Source: Clostridiales bacterium (GTDB taxonomy: Bacteria; Bacillota; Clostridia; Saccharofermentanales; UBA5734). From it: a DNA stretch of 5,144 nucleotides. This document shows positions 1-5,144 of the stretch, piece by piece. The notes under the pieces are model-generated. The model had not been told where the DNA came from, did no database searches, and saw only the letters and a program-made list of their open reading frames with translations. The stretch is taken from NCBI GenBank assembly GCA_007133255.1, contig SLMY01000162.1:1-5144 (forward strand), written 5' to 3'. The position numbers and the translations under genes were made by a program. Every line of letters begins with the position of its first letter. Positions within the stretch are counted from its first letter, which is position 1.

Positions 1-396
1 CAGATCAACTGCCTGATTAAAGGACTTACGGTCTATCTGGTCGAAAGTGCGGCGCAGCTTGTCTATATCCGTCTGCAGAACAGCTCCCAGGATATCTTCG
101 TGCGCGGCCAGCTTGATCGAGGCTTTCATCCGCTGGACAGATGTCAGGCGGACTTTCAGTTCCTCCTGCAGAACGCGCTGGAAATGCGGGTATCCTTCAT
201 AACCTAGTTCCATCGCGAAGCGTACAACCGTTGACTCACTCACTTTCGCTTCATCTCCGATTCGCGCCGCGGTCATGTAGGCTGCCTGTTCATAGTTCGA
301 CAAGATAAACCCAGCGATCGCTTTTTGCCCTTTACTCATTTTGGGCATCATTGTGCTGATTTTATGGATTAGACCGGGTGTTTTTTCTGCTGCCAT
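1..396 (-). CDS. MurR/RpiR-family transcriptional regulator, N-terminal part (3' end beyond window)
   Basis: The reading frame is open from an ATG at 396 to the window edge, giving 132 residues with no stop. The visible part is the helix-turn-helix domain of the MurR/RpiR family. An N-terminal helix pair contains MSKGQKAIAGFILSNYEQAA (residues 20-39). The recognition region follows at about 42-73, with TAARIGDEAKVSESTVVRF and then LGYEGYPHFQ, the usual RpiR signature (S-x-STVVRF, then GY-G-FxxF-like). Family members carry a C-terminal SIS sugar-phosphate-binding domain and control sugar or amino-sugar genes; that domain would lie outside the window, so the ligand is unknown. The start is supported by an AAGGTGG ribosome binding site at 404-410, 7 nt upstream. 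It appears to be its own transcription unit, with a promoter at 432-459 and a terminator separating it from the carboxyltransferase operon. Whether it controls that operon is not shown. Confidence 0.88.
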   Translation of the reverse strand, partial: MAAEKTPGLIHKISTMMPKMSKGQKAIAGFILSNYEQAAYMTAARIGDEAKVSESTVVRFAMELGYEGYPHFQRVLQEELKVRLTSVQRMKASIKLAAHEDILGAVLQTDIDKLRRTFDQIDRKSFNQAVDL

Positions 397-431
397 ATGC
401 TGTCCACCTTTCAACTCATTCATTCACTTAA

Positions 432-459
432 ATTATATTGTGAATCATGACATCGTAAA
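432..459 (-). promoter_or_regulatory. Predicted sigma-A-type promoter of the RpiR-family gene
   Basis: On the minus strand a perfect TATAAT -10 box (432-437) lies 16 bp from a TTTACG -35 box (454-459, 4 of 6 consensus positions). Transcription would start near 425, giving a 5' untranslated region of about 29 nt that contains the AAGGTGG ribosome binding site. The fit of box, spacing and distance to the ATG at 396 is good; no experimental evidence is available. Confidence 0.65.
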
Positions 460-467
460 ACTGTCAT
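447..467. promoter_or_regulatory. Inverted repeat over the -35 box, candidate operator
   Basis: ATGACA (447-452) and TGTCAT (462-467) form perfect 6-bp inverted arms separated by 9 bp. The -35 hexamer at 454-459 lies in the spacer. A dimeric repressor bound here would block RNA polymerase. RpiR-family proteins are often autoregulatory, so self-binding is plausible, but this is inference from position and symmetry only. Confidence 0.35.
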
Positions 468-540
468 CTATCATTTCCACTCGATAAGTTCATGCTTCTA
501 ATCATATCGCATCCAGCATTATTTGTCTTGTTTCATTTTT

Positions 541-556
541 AGACAGAAGCCTGTCT
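541..556. repeat. Small perfect hairpin
   Basis: AGACAG, a 4-nt AAGC loop and CTGTCT form a perfect 6-bp stem. There is no T-run after the stem on either strand, so it is not an obvious terminator. It could be part of a regulatory site for the RpiR-family gene or chance. Confidence 0.3.
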
Positions 557-641
557 TGTCAGTCCTCTCAGAAGCTAAAAGTCATGCGGCCCGGCAAAAG
601 ACTGTTCATGCTTCCTGGAAACAACACGCACCGCAAGCTTC

Positions 642-655
642 TGATCAGCTGATCA
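642..655. repeat. Perfect 14-bp palindrome TGATCAGCTGATCA
   Basis: The sequence is fully self-complementary with no spacer. It lies just beyond the operon terminator (operon side at 686-727) and about 180 bp upstream of the RpiR promoter. Gapless palindromes of this length suit a symmetric protein-binding site rather than an RNA hairpin. It shares the TGATC half-site with the inverted repeat in the operon promoter (4316-4332), which may be coincidental. Confidence 0.4.
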
Positions 656-683
656 AAATGAAAAGTCCTGCTCTTGACCTTTC

Positions 684-727
684 AAAAAGCCTGACCGGAT
701 CTCTGCGTGAGCTCCGAATCAGGCTTT
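684..727 (-). terminator. Rho-independent terminator of the carboxyltransferase operon
   Basis: Nine-bp arms AAAGCCTGA (686-694) and TCAGGCTTT (719-727) pair perfectly. They are extended inward by CGGA/TCCG (696-699 with 713-716) and CTC/GAG (701-703 with 709-711). Read on the minus strand the stem ends in a T-run (684-688), as expected for the end of the operon that stops at 860. The opposite face also ends in TTTCTT, so weak bidirectional activity is possible, though no plus-strand gene enters it. It lies about 130 nt beyond the last stop codon. Confidence 0.8.
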
Positions 728-811
728 CTTGAATATCTGATAAGTTAAGACGATCTGTCAGCAAATCTCGAGTCATTGTCATCATGTGATACATGAAGTC
801 TGACCCGATCA

Positions 812-842
812 CCCGGCTAAACAGCTGATGCCAGCGGCCGGG
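812..842 (-). other. GC-rich stem-loop in the operon 3' untranslated region
   Basis: CCCGGC (812-817) pairs with GCCGGG (837-842), and inside it GCTG (824-827) pairs with CAGC (832-835) around a 4-nt loop. It begins 18 nt after the oadA stop codon. No T-run follows on the minus strand, so it is unlikely to terminate by itself. It may protect the 3' end of the message or pause polymerase ahead of the true terminator at 684-727. Confidence 0.45.
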
Positions 843-859
843 AATCAGTGAAGGCAAAA

Positions 860-2257
860 TCAGACCGGCTGATAGCCGCCTTCAGCGCTGCCTACCTGGT
901 CATCTACCAGATGCCTTTGTGCCCGGCGCCATTTGAAGAACTTCTCAGCGACTGACGGGAACATACCCCAGGTGAGCACATCTTCTTCCTGCTCAACATA
1001 TTCTGCCGCGTCAGCGCGGATTTTCTCAAGCTCCGGCTCAATCAGATCGGCCGGGCGGCAGGTGATCACTTCTTCATCACCGAGAATCTTCTTGAGGACT
1101 TCCTCATTAACAGGTGCGGGTGTCTGACCATACTGACCTTTCAGGACGGCCTTGGACTCCTTGGGCACCATTTTATAGCGTTCGCCGCCAATGACATTCA
1201 TTACGGCCTGTGTGCCTACAATCTGTGAGGATGGTGTAACCAGCGGCGGGAAACCAAAGTCTTCACGCACACGCGGTACTTCGCGCAGCACCTCATCAAT
1301 CCTATCAATTTGCCCAGCCTTCTGCATCTGTGAGACAAGGTTCGAGAGCATGCCGCCCGGAACCTGGTAAATAAGCGCGTTCACATCAACACCCAGCATT
1401 TTCGGACTGATAATGCCATCTTTGATCCATTTCTCACGCAGCCCCTTGAAGTGGTCAGCGGCTTTTGTGATATCAGTTAATTTGATGCCTGTATCATACT
1501 CCGTGCCTTCAAGTGTGGCAACCAGCGGCTCTGTAGGCGGCTGAGATGTACCCAGAGCCAGCGGACTGAGCGCTGTGTCAACAATGTCACAGCCGGCTTC
1601 AATCGCCTTGATATAGGTCATAGAACCAACACCGCTTGTATAATGGGTGTGCAGATCAACTGGAATTGACAAGGTCTCTTTCATCGCCTTTACCAGCTTA
1701 TAGGCCTCAAAAGGCAACAGCAGGCCGGCCATATCTTTAATGCAGACAGAATCTGCGCCCATATCTTCCAGTCGTTTTGAATCCTTAACAAATTTGTCAA
1801 TTGAATGGAACGGACTGGTTGTGTAAGCGATACAGCCCTGCGCGTGTCCGCCTTCACGTTTACAGGCCAGCATTGACCGCTCAACATTGCGAAAATCATT
1901 CAGGGCGTCGAATATACGAATAATATCAATACCATTCGCCACTGAACGCTGGACAAAGTAGTCAACTACATCATCAGCGTAATGTTTGTAGCCCAGCAGG
2001 TTTTGGCCGCGCAGCAGCATCTGCAGTTTCGTGTTCTTGCAGGCAGAACGAATCTTGCGCAGACGTTCCCAGGGGTCTTCATTCAGAAAGCGCATCGCGG
2101 AATCAAATGTCGCGCCGCCCCAGCATTCCAGAGAATGATAGCCGATTTTATCAAGATCCTCGAGGGCCGGTATCATGTCATCGATTGTCATGCGGGTGGC
2201 CGCCAGAGACTGATGAGCGTCTCTGAGGATTGTCTCCATAATTTTAACTTTAGCCAT
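860..2257 (-). CDS. oadA: Pyruvate/oxaloacetate carboxyltransferase subunit (OadA/PycB/transcarboxylase 5S-like), no biotin domain
   Basis: This 465-residue protein is the metal-dependent carboxyltransferase that moves CO2 between biotin and pyruvate/oxaloacetate. It starts with the family's TIM barrel. RDAHQSL (12-18) carries the metal-binding Asp13, CIKDMAG (172-178) holds the active-site Lys174 that is carbamylated in the family, and HTHY (203-206) supplies the two metal His residues, 203 and 205. Other family landmarks are ECWGGATFD (44-52), LRGQNLLGY (82-90), FDALND (116-121) and PGGMLSNL (300-307). The second, alpha-helical domain covers roughly 300-450. It ends without the biotinyl domain found at the C terminus of classical OadA; that role falls to the separate carrier encoded 23 nt upstream. 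The start has a strong AAGGAGGA site at 2266-2273, 8 nt away. Alternatives are the oxaloacetate decarboxylase alpha chain of a sodium pump or the pyruvate carboxylase B subunit. The absence of pump and biotin carboxylase genes in the operon favours a transcarboxylase 5S role. Confidence 0.93.
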   Translation of the reverse strand: MAKVKIMETILRDAHQSLAATRMTIDDMIPALEDLDKIGYHSLECWGGATFDSAMRFLNEDPWERLRKIRSACKNTKLQMLLRGQNLLGYKHYADDVVDYFVQRSVANGIDIIRIFDALNDFRNVERSMLACKREGGHAQGCIAYTTSPFHSIDKFVKDSKRLEDMGADSVCIKDMAGLLLPFEAYKLVKAMKETLSIPVDLHTHYTSGVGSMTYIKAIEAGCDIVDTALSPLALGTSQPPTEPLVATLEGTEYDTGIKLTDITKAADHFKGLREKWIKDGIISPKMLGVDVNALIYQVPGGMLSNLVSQMQKAGQIDRIDEVLREVPRVREDFGFPPLVTPSSQIVGTQAVMNVIGGERYKMVPKESKAVLKGQYGQTPAPVNEEVLKKILGDEEVITCRPADLIEPELEKIRADAAEYVEQEEDVLTWGMFPSVAEKFFKWRRAQRHLVDDQVGSAEGGYQPV

Positions 2258-2265
2258 TAAAGGGT

Positions 2266-2273
2266 TCCTCCTT
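2266..2273 (-). promoter_or_regulatory. Strong ribosome binding site for oadA
   Basis: AAGGAGGA on the minus strand, 8 nt before the ATG at 2257. It sits in the 23-nt gap after the biotin carrier stop codon and confirms the oadA start. Confidence 0.8.
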
Positions 2274-2280
2274 AGATAGG

Positions 2281-2706
2281 TTATACCAGCGTGATGAGTG
2301 TGTCACCGGAATTCACGGAAGCGCCTTTAGCGACATTCACACTGGCGATTTCACCATCACGGGGCGAAACAATTTCATTTTCCATTTTCATCGCTTCAAA
2401 CACAAGCAGAGCCTGTCCTTTTACGACTGAATCGCCAACAGATACTTCAACACTCATAACCGTTCCGGGCATTGGCGCTTTGATCGCTTCACTGCCAGCG
2501 GCGCCACCAGGCGCAGGAGCCGGTTTGGGCTGAGGTTTTTCTTCTTTTTTCTGACTCTGCTCAGGTTTTGATTCTTTCTTCTCACTCTGGGACGCAGCGG
2601 CAGCTTTCGGAGCAGCAGCCGGAACAGAAGCTTCACCACCGGCGCCCGTTTCTTCAACTTCTACGTCGTAAGCAACACCATTAACTTTTATAACAAATTT
2701 CTTCAT
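2281..2706 (-). CDS. Biotin carboxyl carrier protein (transcarboxylase 1.3S / MmdC / GcdC-like)
   Basis: A 141-residue carrier whose biotin swings between the two carboxyltransferases encoded on either side. The N terminus (1-18, MKKFVIKVNGVAYDVEVE) is typical of the small carriers of decarboxylase and transcarboxylase complexes. Residues about 24-72 are a flexible Ala/Pro/Lys/Glu linker (APKAAAASQSEKKE, KPQPKPAPAPGG). Residues 73-141 form the biotinyl domain, with APMPGTV at 77-83 and EAMKMEN at 104-110, where Lys107 is the biotinylated residue. The start chosen is the ATG at 2706, with a perfect AGGAGG 8 nt upstream and homology beginning at MKK. A frame-compatible ATG at 2736 would add ten unrelated residues and overlap the preceding gene. 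The 1.3S protein of Propionibacterium is of comparable size and begins in a similar way. Biotinylation would need a BirA ligase from elsewhere in the genome. Confidence 0.93.
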   Translation of the reverse strand: MKKFVIKVNGVAYDVEVEETGAGGEASVPAAAPKAAAASQSEKKESKPEQSQKKEEKPQPKPAPAPGGAAGSEAIKAPMPGTVMSVEVSVGDSVVKGQALLVFEAMKMENEIVSPRDGEIASVNVAKGASVNSGDTLITLV

Positions 2707-2714
2707 CTGAATAT

Positions 2715-2720
2715 CCTCCT
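2715..2720 (-). promoter_or_regulatory. Ribosome binding site that fixes the biotin carrier start
   Basis: A perfect AGGAGG on the minus strand lies 8 nt before the ATG at 2706 and downstream of the alternative ATG at 2736. It therefore selects the shorter, 141-residue product. It falls in the 19-nt gap after the carboxyltransferase stop codon at 2726. Confidence 0.8.
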
Positions 2721-2725
2721 CAATC

Positions 2726-4192
2726 TTATTCGGCAAAGGTCAGCATGTTCAGTGCGCTTATCAGACGCGGACGTGATGCTGATGGTTTTATAACTTCATC
2801 GACATGTCCAAGCTTAGCAGCGACATCAGCGCTGGCTATTTCCTGAGCATAGCGGTCAACAAATTCATTTCTGGCATTGGCCGGGTCTTCTGACGCGGCT
2901 ATTTCCTTGCGGTAGATAATATGAGCCGCGGTGTCGGCGTTGGTGATCGCGATTTCGGCTGTCGGCCACGCGTAAACCATATCTGTACCGCAGCTTTTAC
3001 TGCTCATTGTCAGATAAGCGGTGCCAGTCGCTTTGCCGACAATCAGGCCGATTCTGGGCACACTGGAATTCAGCATCGCCCGCATCAGTGAGGCGCCGGC
3101 CATCAGCAGACCGCCTTTTTCCGCTTCAAGCCCGATCACAAAACCTTCAGCGTCGGTAAAGGTCAATATCGGCAGACGGAAACGCTCGCAAAGCCGGATC
3201 ATCTGAACCGCCTTTTCACTCATTTTTTTATCCAGCCTCTGTTCGCCATTAGCGATAACAGCAACTGTTGTCCCGTCGAGACGAGCCATACCGCAGATCA
3301 TGCCGTTGGCAAAATCAGGCGAAAGCTCAAGGAATGATCCCGTATCGGTCACACTGCGGATAACCTGGCGCATGTCATAGCCCTGGTCCAGATCCGCGGC
3401 GATATCATCAAGTTCGGCATCTGTGCGGTTTGGATCATCATCAGTGTCCTGAGGATAAATAAAGCCATCCGCGCTGTCCGGCAGATAACCCAGCAGCATT
3501 TTCAGCTCCCCGATCATCGCGGCATTATCACTGGCGACCAGAGCCGCCAGTCCGGTTTCTTTGCTGTGAACAGCGGCACCACCGATAACTTTCGGGTCGA
3601 TCTCTTTGTTCTCAATACCTGAGATAACCATCGGTCCATTCATGAACAGTCCCGAATTCTCTTCAGACATCAGGACAAAGTCACTGAGCGCTGCCACATA
3701 GGCCGCACCACCGGCACAAGGTCCGAAGACCGCCGCGATCAGCGGGATTTCACCTGAAGCGGCTTCCAGCGAAGCCAGCAGATGGCCAAGGCCTTCCAGC
3801 CCCACAACCCCTTCTTCAATCCGGGCGCCGCCTGTCTCATATAATCCAATGAACGGGACTTGAGCCGTACAAGCCAGTTCAACAGCCTTACAGATTTTCT
3901 CAGCATGCATGTGGCCAATGGATCCACCATAAACATCCGGGTCTTGCGCAGCTACATAAACCAGGCGGCCGTCAATTGTACCATAACCAGTCACAACACC
4001 GTCACCTGCTACAGGTTCACGGGTAAAGCCGAAGGAAAGCCCCCGGGCTTCAACCAGAGAATCCAGTTCAACAAAGCTGTCTTCATCCAGAAGCTGCCGT
4101 ATCCGCTGCCGGCAAGCATTATTATCTGCTTTAGCGGCATCCAGAGCGTCTCGCTTCTCTACGTACGCGCTCATTTTCTCTCGAGATCCCAT
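2726..4192 (-). CDS. Acyl-CoA carboxyltransferase subunit (MmdA/transcarboxylase 12S-like), divergent
   Basis: A 488-residue crotonase-fold carboxyltransferase that should move a carboxyl group between biotin and an acyl-CoA. The N-terminal half, about 25-240, holds the CoA-side signatures: VTGYGTIDGRLVYV (67-80), GGSIGHMHAEKI (89-100), ETGGARIEEG (119-128) and the first oxyanion hole in GPCAGGAAY (157-165). After an acidic linker (250-268, DDDPNRTDAELDD) comes the second domain, about 280-488. It has GMARLDGTTVAVIAN (301-315), GKATGTAYLTMSSK (386-399) at the second oxyanion hole, and YAWPTAEIAI (407-416). Length and domain order fit MmdA, 12S and PccB. However, the C-terminal half departs from the usual motifs: GTAY replaces the common GGAY, and MAGAS replaces the RHGAK segment. 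Substrate is therefore uncertain; methylmalonyl-/propionyl-CoA and malonyl-/acetyl-CoA are the main candidates. The ATG at 4192 has a GAGGTGA site (4198-4204) 5 nt upstream; Met7 is a weaker alternative. It is the first gene of the operon. Confidence 0.88.
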   Translation of the reverse strand: MGSREKMSAYVEKRDALDAAKADNNACRQRIRQLLDEDSFVELDSLVEARGLSFGFTREPVAGDGVVTGYGTIDGRLVYVAAQDPDVYGGSIGHMHAEKICKAVELACTAQVPFIGLYETGGARIEEGVVGLEGLGHLLASLEAASGEIPLIAAVFGPCAGGAAYVAALSDFVLMSEENSGLFMNGPMVISGIENKEIDPKVIGGAAVHSKETGLAALVASDNAAMIGELKMLLGYLPDSADGFIYPQDTDDDPNRTDAELDDIAADLDQGYDMRQVIRSVTDTGSFLELSPDFANGMICGMARLDGTTVAVIANGEQRLDKKMSEKAVQMIRLCERFRLPILTFTDAEGFVIGLEAEKGGLLMAGASLMRAMLNSSVPRIGLIVGKATGTAYLTMSSKSCGTDMVYAWPTAEIAITNADTAAHIIYRKEIAASEDPANARNEFVDRYAQEIASADVAAKLGHVDEVIKPSASRPRLISALNMLTFAE

Positions 4193-4298
4193 TCATTTCA
4201 CCTCATCATCTTAAGATTCTGTGCGATACACGTCCTCTTGATTCTAGCTAATATTTCCATATCCGATCTGCTTTAAAGACAAATCGAACATCTCGCCA
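4193..4298 (-). promoter_or_regulatory. About 105-nt leader of the carboxyltransferase operon
   Basis: Between the predicted transcription start (near 4298) and the first ATG (4192) lies an untranslated leader longer than translation needs. It contains a hairpin with 7-bp arms (4264-4270 with 4280-4286, one G-U pair) around a 9-nt loop. A palindromic ATCTTAAGAT lies just before the GAGGTGA ribosome binding site (4198-4204). A 15-codon frame (4291-4244) begins a few nt after the start site, without amino-acid runs typical of attenuators. I recognise no known riboswitch fold, and no intrinsic terminator is visible in the leader. Confidence 0.4.
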
Positions 4299-4304
4299 GA
4301 TATA

Positions 4305-4333
4305 ATTATAATTTATGATCTTCAATAGATCAA
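4305..4333 (-). promoter_or_regulatory. Near-consensus promoter of the carboxyltransferase operon
   Basis: Minus-strand TTGATC (-35, 4328-4333) and TATAAT (-10, 4305-4310) are separated by exactly 17 bp, in AT-rich sequence between the scpB stop and the first operon gene. The start site would be near 4298. There is no clear terminator after scpB, so read-through from the scp genes may add to transcription. Confidence 0.75.
4316..4332. promoter_or_regulatory. Inverted repeat inside the operon promoter, candidate operator
   Basis: TGATC (4316-4320) and GATCA (4328-4332) are perfect 5-bp inverted arms, 7 bp apart, covering the -35 box and part of the spacer. Binding of a dimeric regulator here would repress the operon. 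It does not resemble the BirA biotin operator. Arms this short could arise by chance. Confidence 0.3.
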
Positions 4334-4379
4334 CCGTCGAGTCGCATAGATTTACAAACGATTTGACCAATCTTTAGCA

Positions 4380-5144
4380 TCAGTCGTCATCAGATGGTTG
4401 TCCGAACAAGGCCTCAGAAACATCCAGGACTTCCTCATCCGGCATATCGGATGCTTGTTCAGCCTGGTGATCTGCCTGGTGTGAACCGTCATCCTGCCGT
4501 TTTTTTTCCGGCTGACCGGCTGCTGATGTGTCAGCTGATGCTTGTTCTGGCACAAAGGCAGAGACAATCTGATCAATACTGATCTGGCGGTCTCGCCTGC
4601 CGGCTGCTTCCTCAAGTGAAGTCTCAAAGTCACGAAGTGTCCCGTACATCAGCATTTCCATCGGCGGCAGCTCATCAACTGAACGCAGACCGAAATCCAT
4701 CAGGAACTGATCTGTTGTCTCAAACAGTGACGGGCGTCCCGGCGCGTCCAGCGTACCTGTTTCGCGAATCAGGTTTCTTTCCTGAAGCCGGCTGATGATA
4801 CTGTCACTGTTAACACCGCGGACAGTTTCAACCTGGGCACGTGTTACCGGCTGATTATAGGCGATGATCGCCAGTGTTTCATAAGCTGCCTGTGAAAGCG
4901 GCGGCCGGTGTCTTGGCTGAAAAAGCTTTTGCAGCACTTCTTTCTGCTCGGGTTTCGTGCACAGCATGTACCGGCCATCAATTTCTCTGAGCAGCAGGCC
5001 GCGCTTTGTATCATGGCGGTATCGATCCGATAAGCCGGCCAGAACCTGTCTGAGTGTCTGCCGGTCTACACCGGTTATAGCCGCTATTTTTTCAAGCGGC
5101 AGCGGATCGCCGGCAACAAACAGCAGCGCCTCAAGGGCTGCCGG
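4380..5144 (-). CDS. scpB: Segregation and condensation protein B (ScpB), 5' end beyond window
   Basis: The frame is open from the window edge to a TGA at 4380-4382, giving 254 residues without the true start; the internal Met at 4967 is not the start. ScpB is a dimeric winged-helix protein that joins ScpA (kleisin) and SMC in the bacterial condensin complex on the nucleoid. The visible protein begins in the first winged helix (ALEALLFVAGDPLPLEKIA, from residue 2). The second follows at 83-161, with LSQAAYETLAIIAYNQPVTR (83-102), the conserved GVNSDSIISRL (110-120), APGRPSLFETTDQFL (134-148) and FGLRSVDELPP (151-161). After the family core there are about 93 more residues. They are rich in Gln, Asp, Glu, Ala and Ser and end in PSDDD, which is longer than the B. 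subtilis type (about 197 residues in total). scpA would be expected just upstream, outside the window. The gene is probably unrelated in function to the downstream operon. Confidence 0.94.
   Translation of the reverse strand, partial: PAALEALLFVAGDPLPLEKIAAITGVDRQTLRQVLAGLSDRYRHDTKRGLLLREIDGRYMLCTKPEQKEVLQKLFQPRHRPPLSQAAYETLAIIAYNQPVTRAQVETVRGVNSDSIISRLQERNLIRETGTLDAPGRPSLFETTDQFLMDFGLRSVDELPPMEMLMYGTLRDFETSLEEAAGRRDRQISIDQIVSAFVPEQASADTSAAGQPEKKRQDDGSHQADHQAEQASDMPDEEVLDVSEALFGQPSDDD

Larger units (their letters stand above)
468..681. other. Non-coding interval between the RpiR promoter and the operon terminator
   Basis: About 210 bp without a credible gene. The only longer frame on the plus strand (from 523) starts at a TTG with no ribosome binding site and runs through the terminator. 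Visible elements are a small hairpin at 541-556 and a 14-bp palindrome at 642-655. No RNA gene, transposon end or recognisable protein remnant was seen. Confidence 0.5.

Noticed and set aside
523..732. 69-codon plus-strand frame in the intergenic region
   Set aside because: It has a TTG start with no ribosome binding site, spans the palindrome and the terminator, and has no recognisable protein features.
645..857. 70-codon minus-strand frame directly after oadA
   Set aside because: It begins with a TTG lacking a ribosome binding site, runs through the terminator hairpin and its product shows no recognisable domain.
2707..2736. Longer start for the biotin carrier at 2736
   Set aside because: It would overlap the preceding gene by 11 nt and add non-homologous residues; the perfect AGGAGG at 2715-2720 serves the ATG at 2706.
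3860..4276. 138-codon plus-strand frame antisense to the 5' end of the carboxyltransferase gene
   Set aside because: It lies mostly opposite a strongly supported coding region, with no family resemblance and no promoter noticed; best explained as a shadow frame.
4244..4291. 15-codon upstream frame in the operon leader as an attenuator peptide
   Set aside because: It starts only a few nt after the predicted transcription start, has no runs of one amino acid, and no terminator follows it in the leader.
4305..4333. BirA-type biotin operator at the operon promoter
   Set aside because: The inverted repeat is TGATC-N7-GATCA and lacks the TTGTTAAC-type arms with long spacing that BirA recognises.
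1..5144. CRISPR arrays, tRNA or rRNA genes, insertion sequences
   Set aside because: No direct-repeat arrays, RNA gene signatures, transposase frames or terminal inverted repeats were seen on either strand.

Overview
The window reads almost entirely on the minus strand and looks like a Bacillota (Firmicutes) chromosome. The evidence is an ScpB gene, strong AGGAGG-type ribosome binding sites with 5-8 nt spacing, a MurR/RpiR-type regulator and consensus sigma-A-like promoters. Base composition appears moderate, neither AT- nor GC-extreme. I cannot resolve the genus or family from sequence alone.

Layout in transcription order (right to left): (1) 5144-4380, the 3' part of scpB, a chromosome-segregation gene cut by the window edge, with an unusually long acidic C-terminal tail. 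(2) 4379-4193, an intergenic region with a near-consensus promoter (TTGATC-N17-TATAAT) and a leader of about 105 nt. (3) 4192-860, a compact three-gene operon. It encodes an acyl-CoA carboxyltransferase (12S/MmdA-like), a small biotin carrier protein (1.3S/MmdC/BCCP-like, AMKM biotin site) and a pyruvate/oxaloacetate carboxyltransferase (5S/OadA/PycB-like, without its own biotin domain). Each gene has its own ribosome binding site and the gaps are about 20 nt. (4) 859-397, a 463-bp non-coding stretch with a stem-loop just past the operon, a convincing rho-independent terminator and a 14-bp perfect palindrome. (5) 396-1, the N-terminal half of a MurR/RpiR-family regulator with its own promoter and a possible operator.

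The central point is the operon. The three proteins have the subunit composition of a soluble transcarboxylase, the Propionibacterium-type methylmalonyl-CoA carboxytransferase (12S + 1.3S + 5S). A carboxyl group would move between oxaloacetate/pyruvate and an acyl-CoA through biotin, without ATP. Neither the ATP-dependent biotin carboxylase (AccC) nor the membrane decarboxylase subunits (OadB/MmdB beta, OadG/MmdD) lie inside the operon, and the promoter and terminator appear to bracket exactly these three genes. The acyl-CoA partner (propionyl-CoA, acetyl-CoA or another) cannot be read from the sequence. The carboxyltransferase subunit is divergent in its C-terminal, biotin-facing half. Subunits encoded elsewhere could still turn the set into a sodium-pump decarboxylase.
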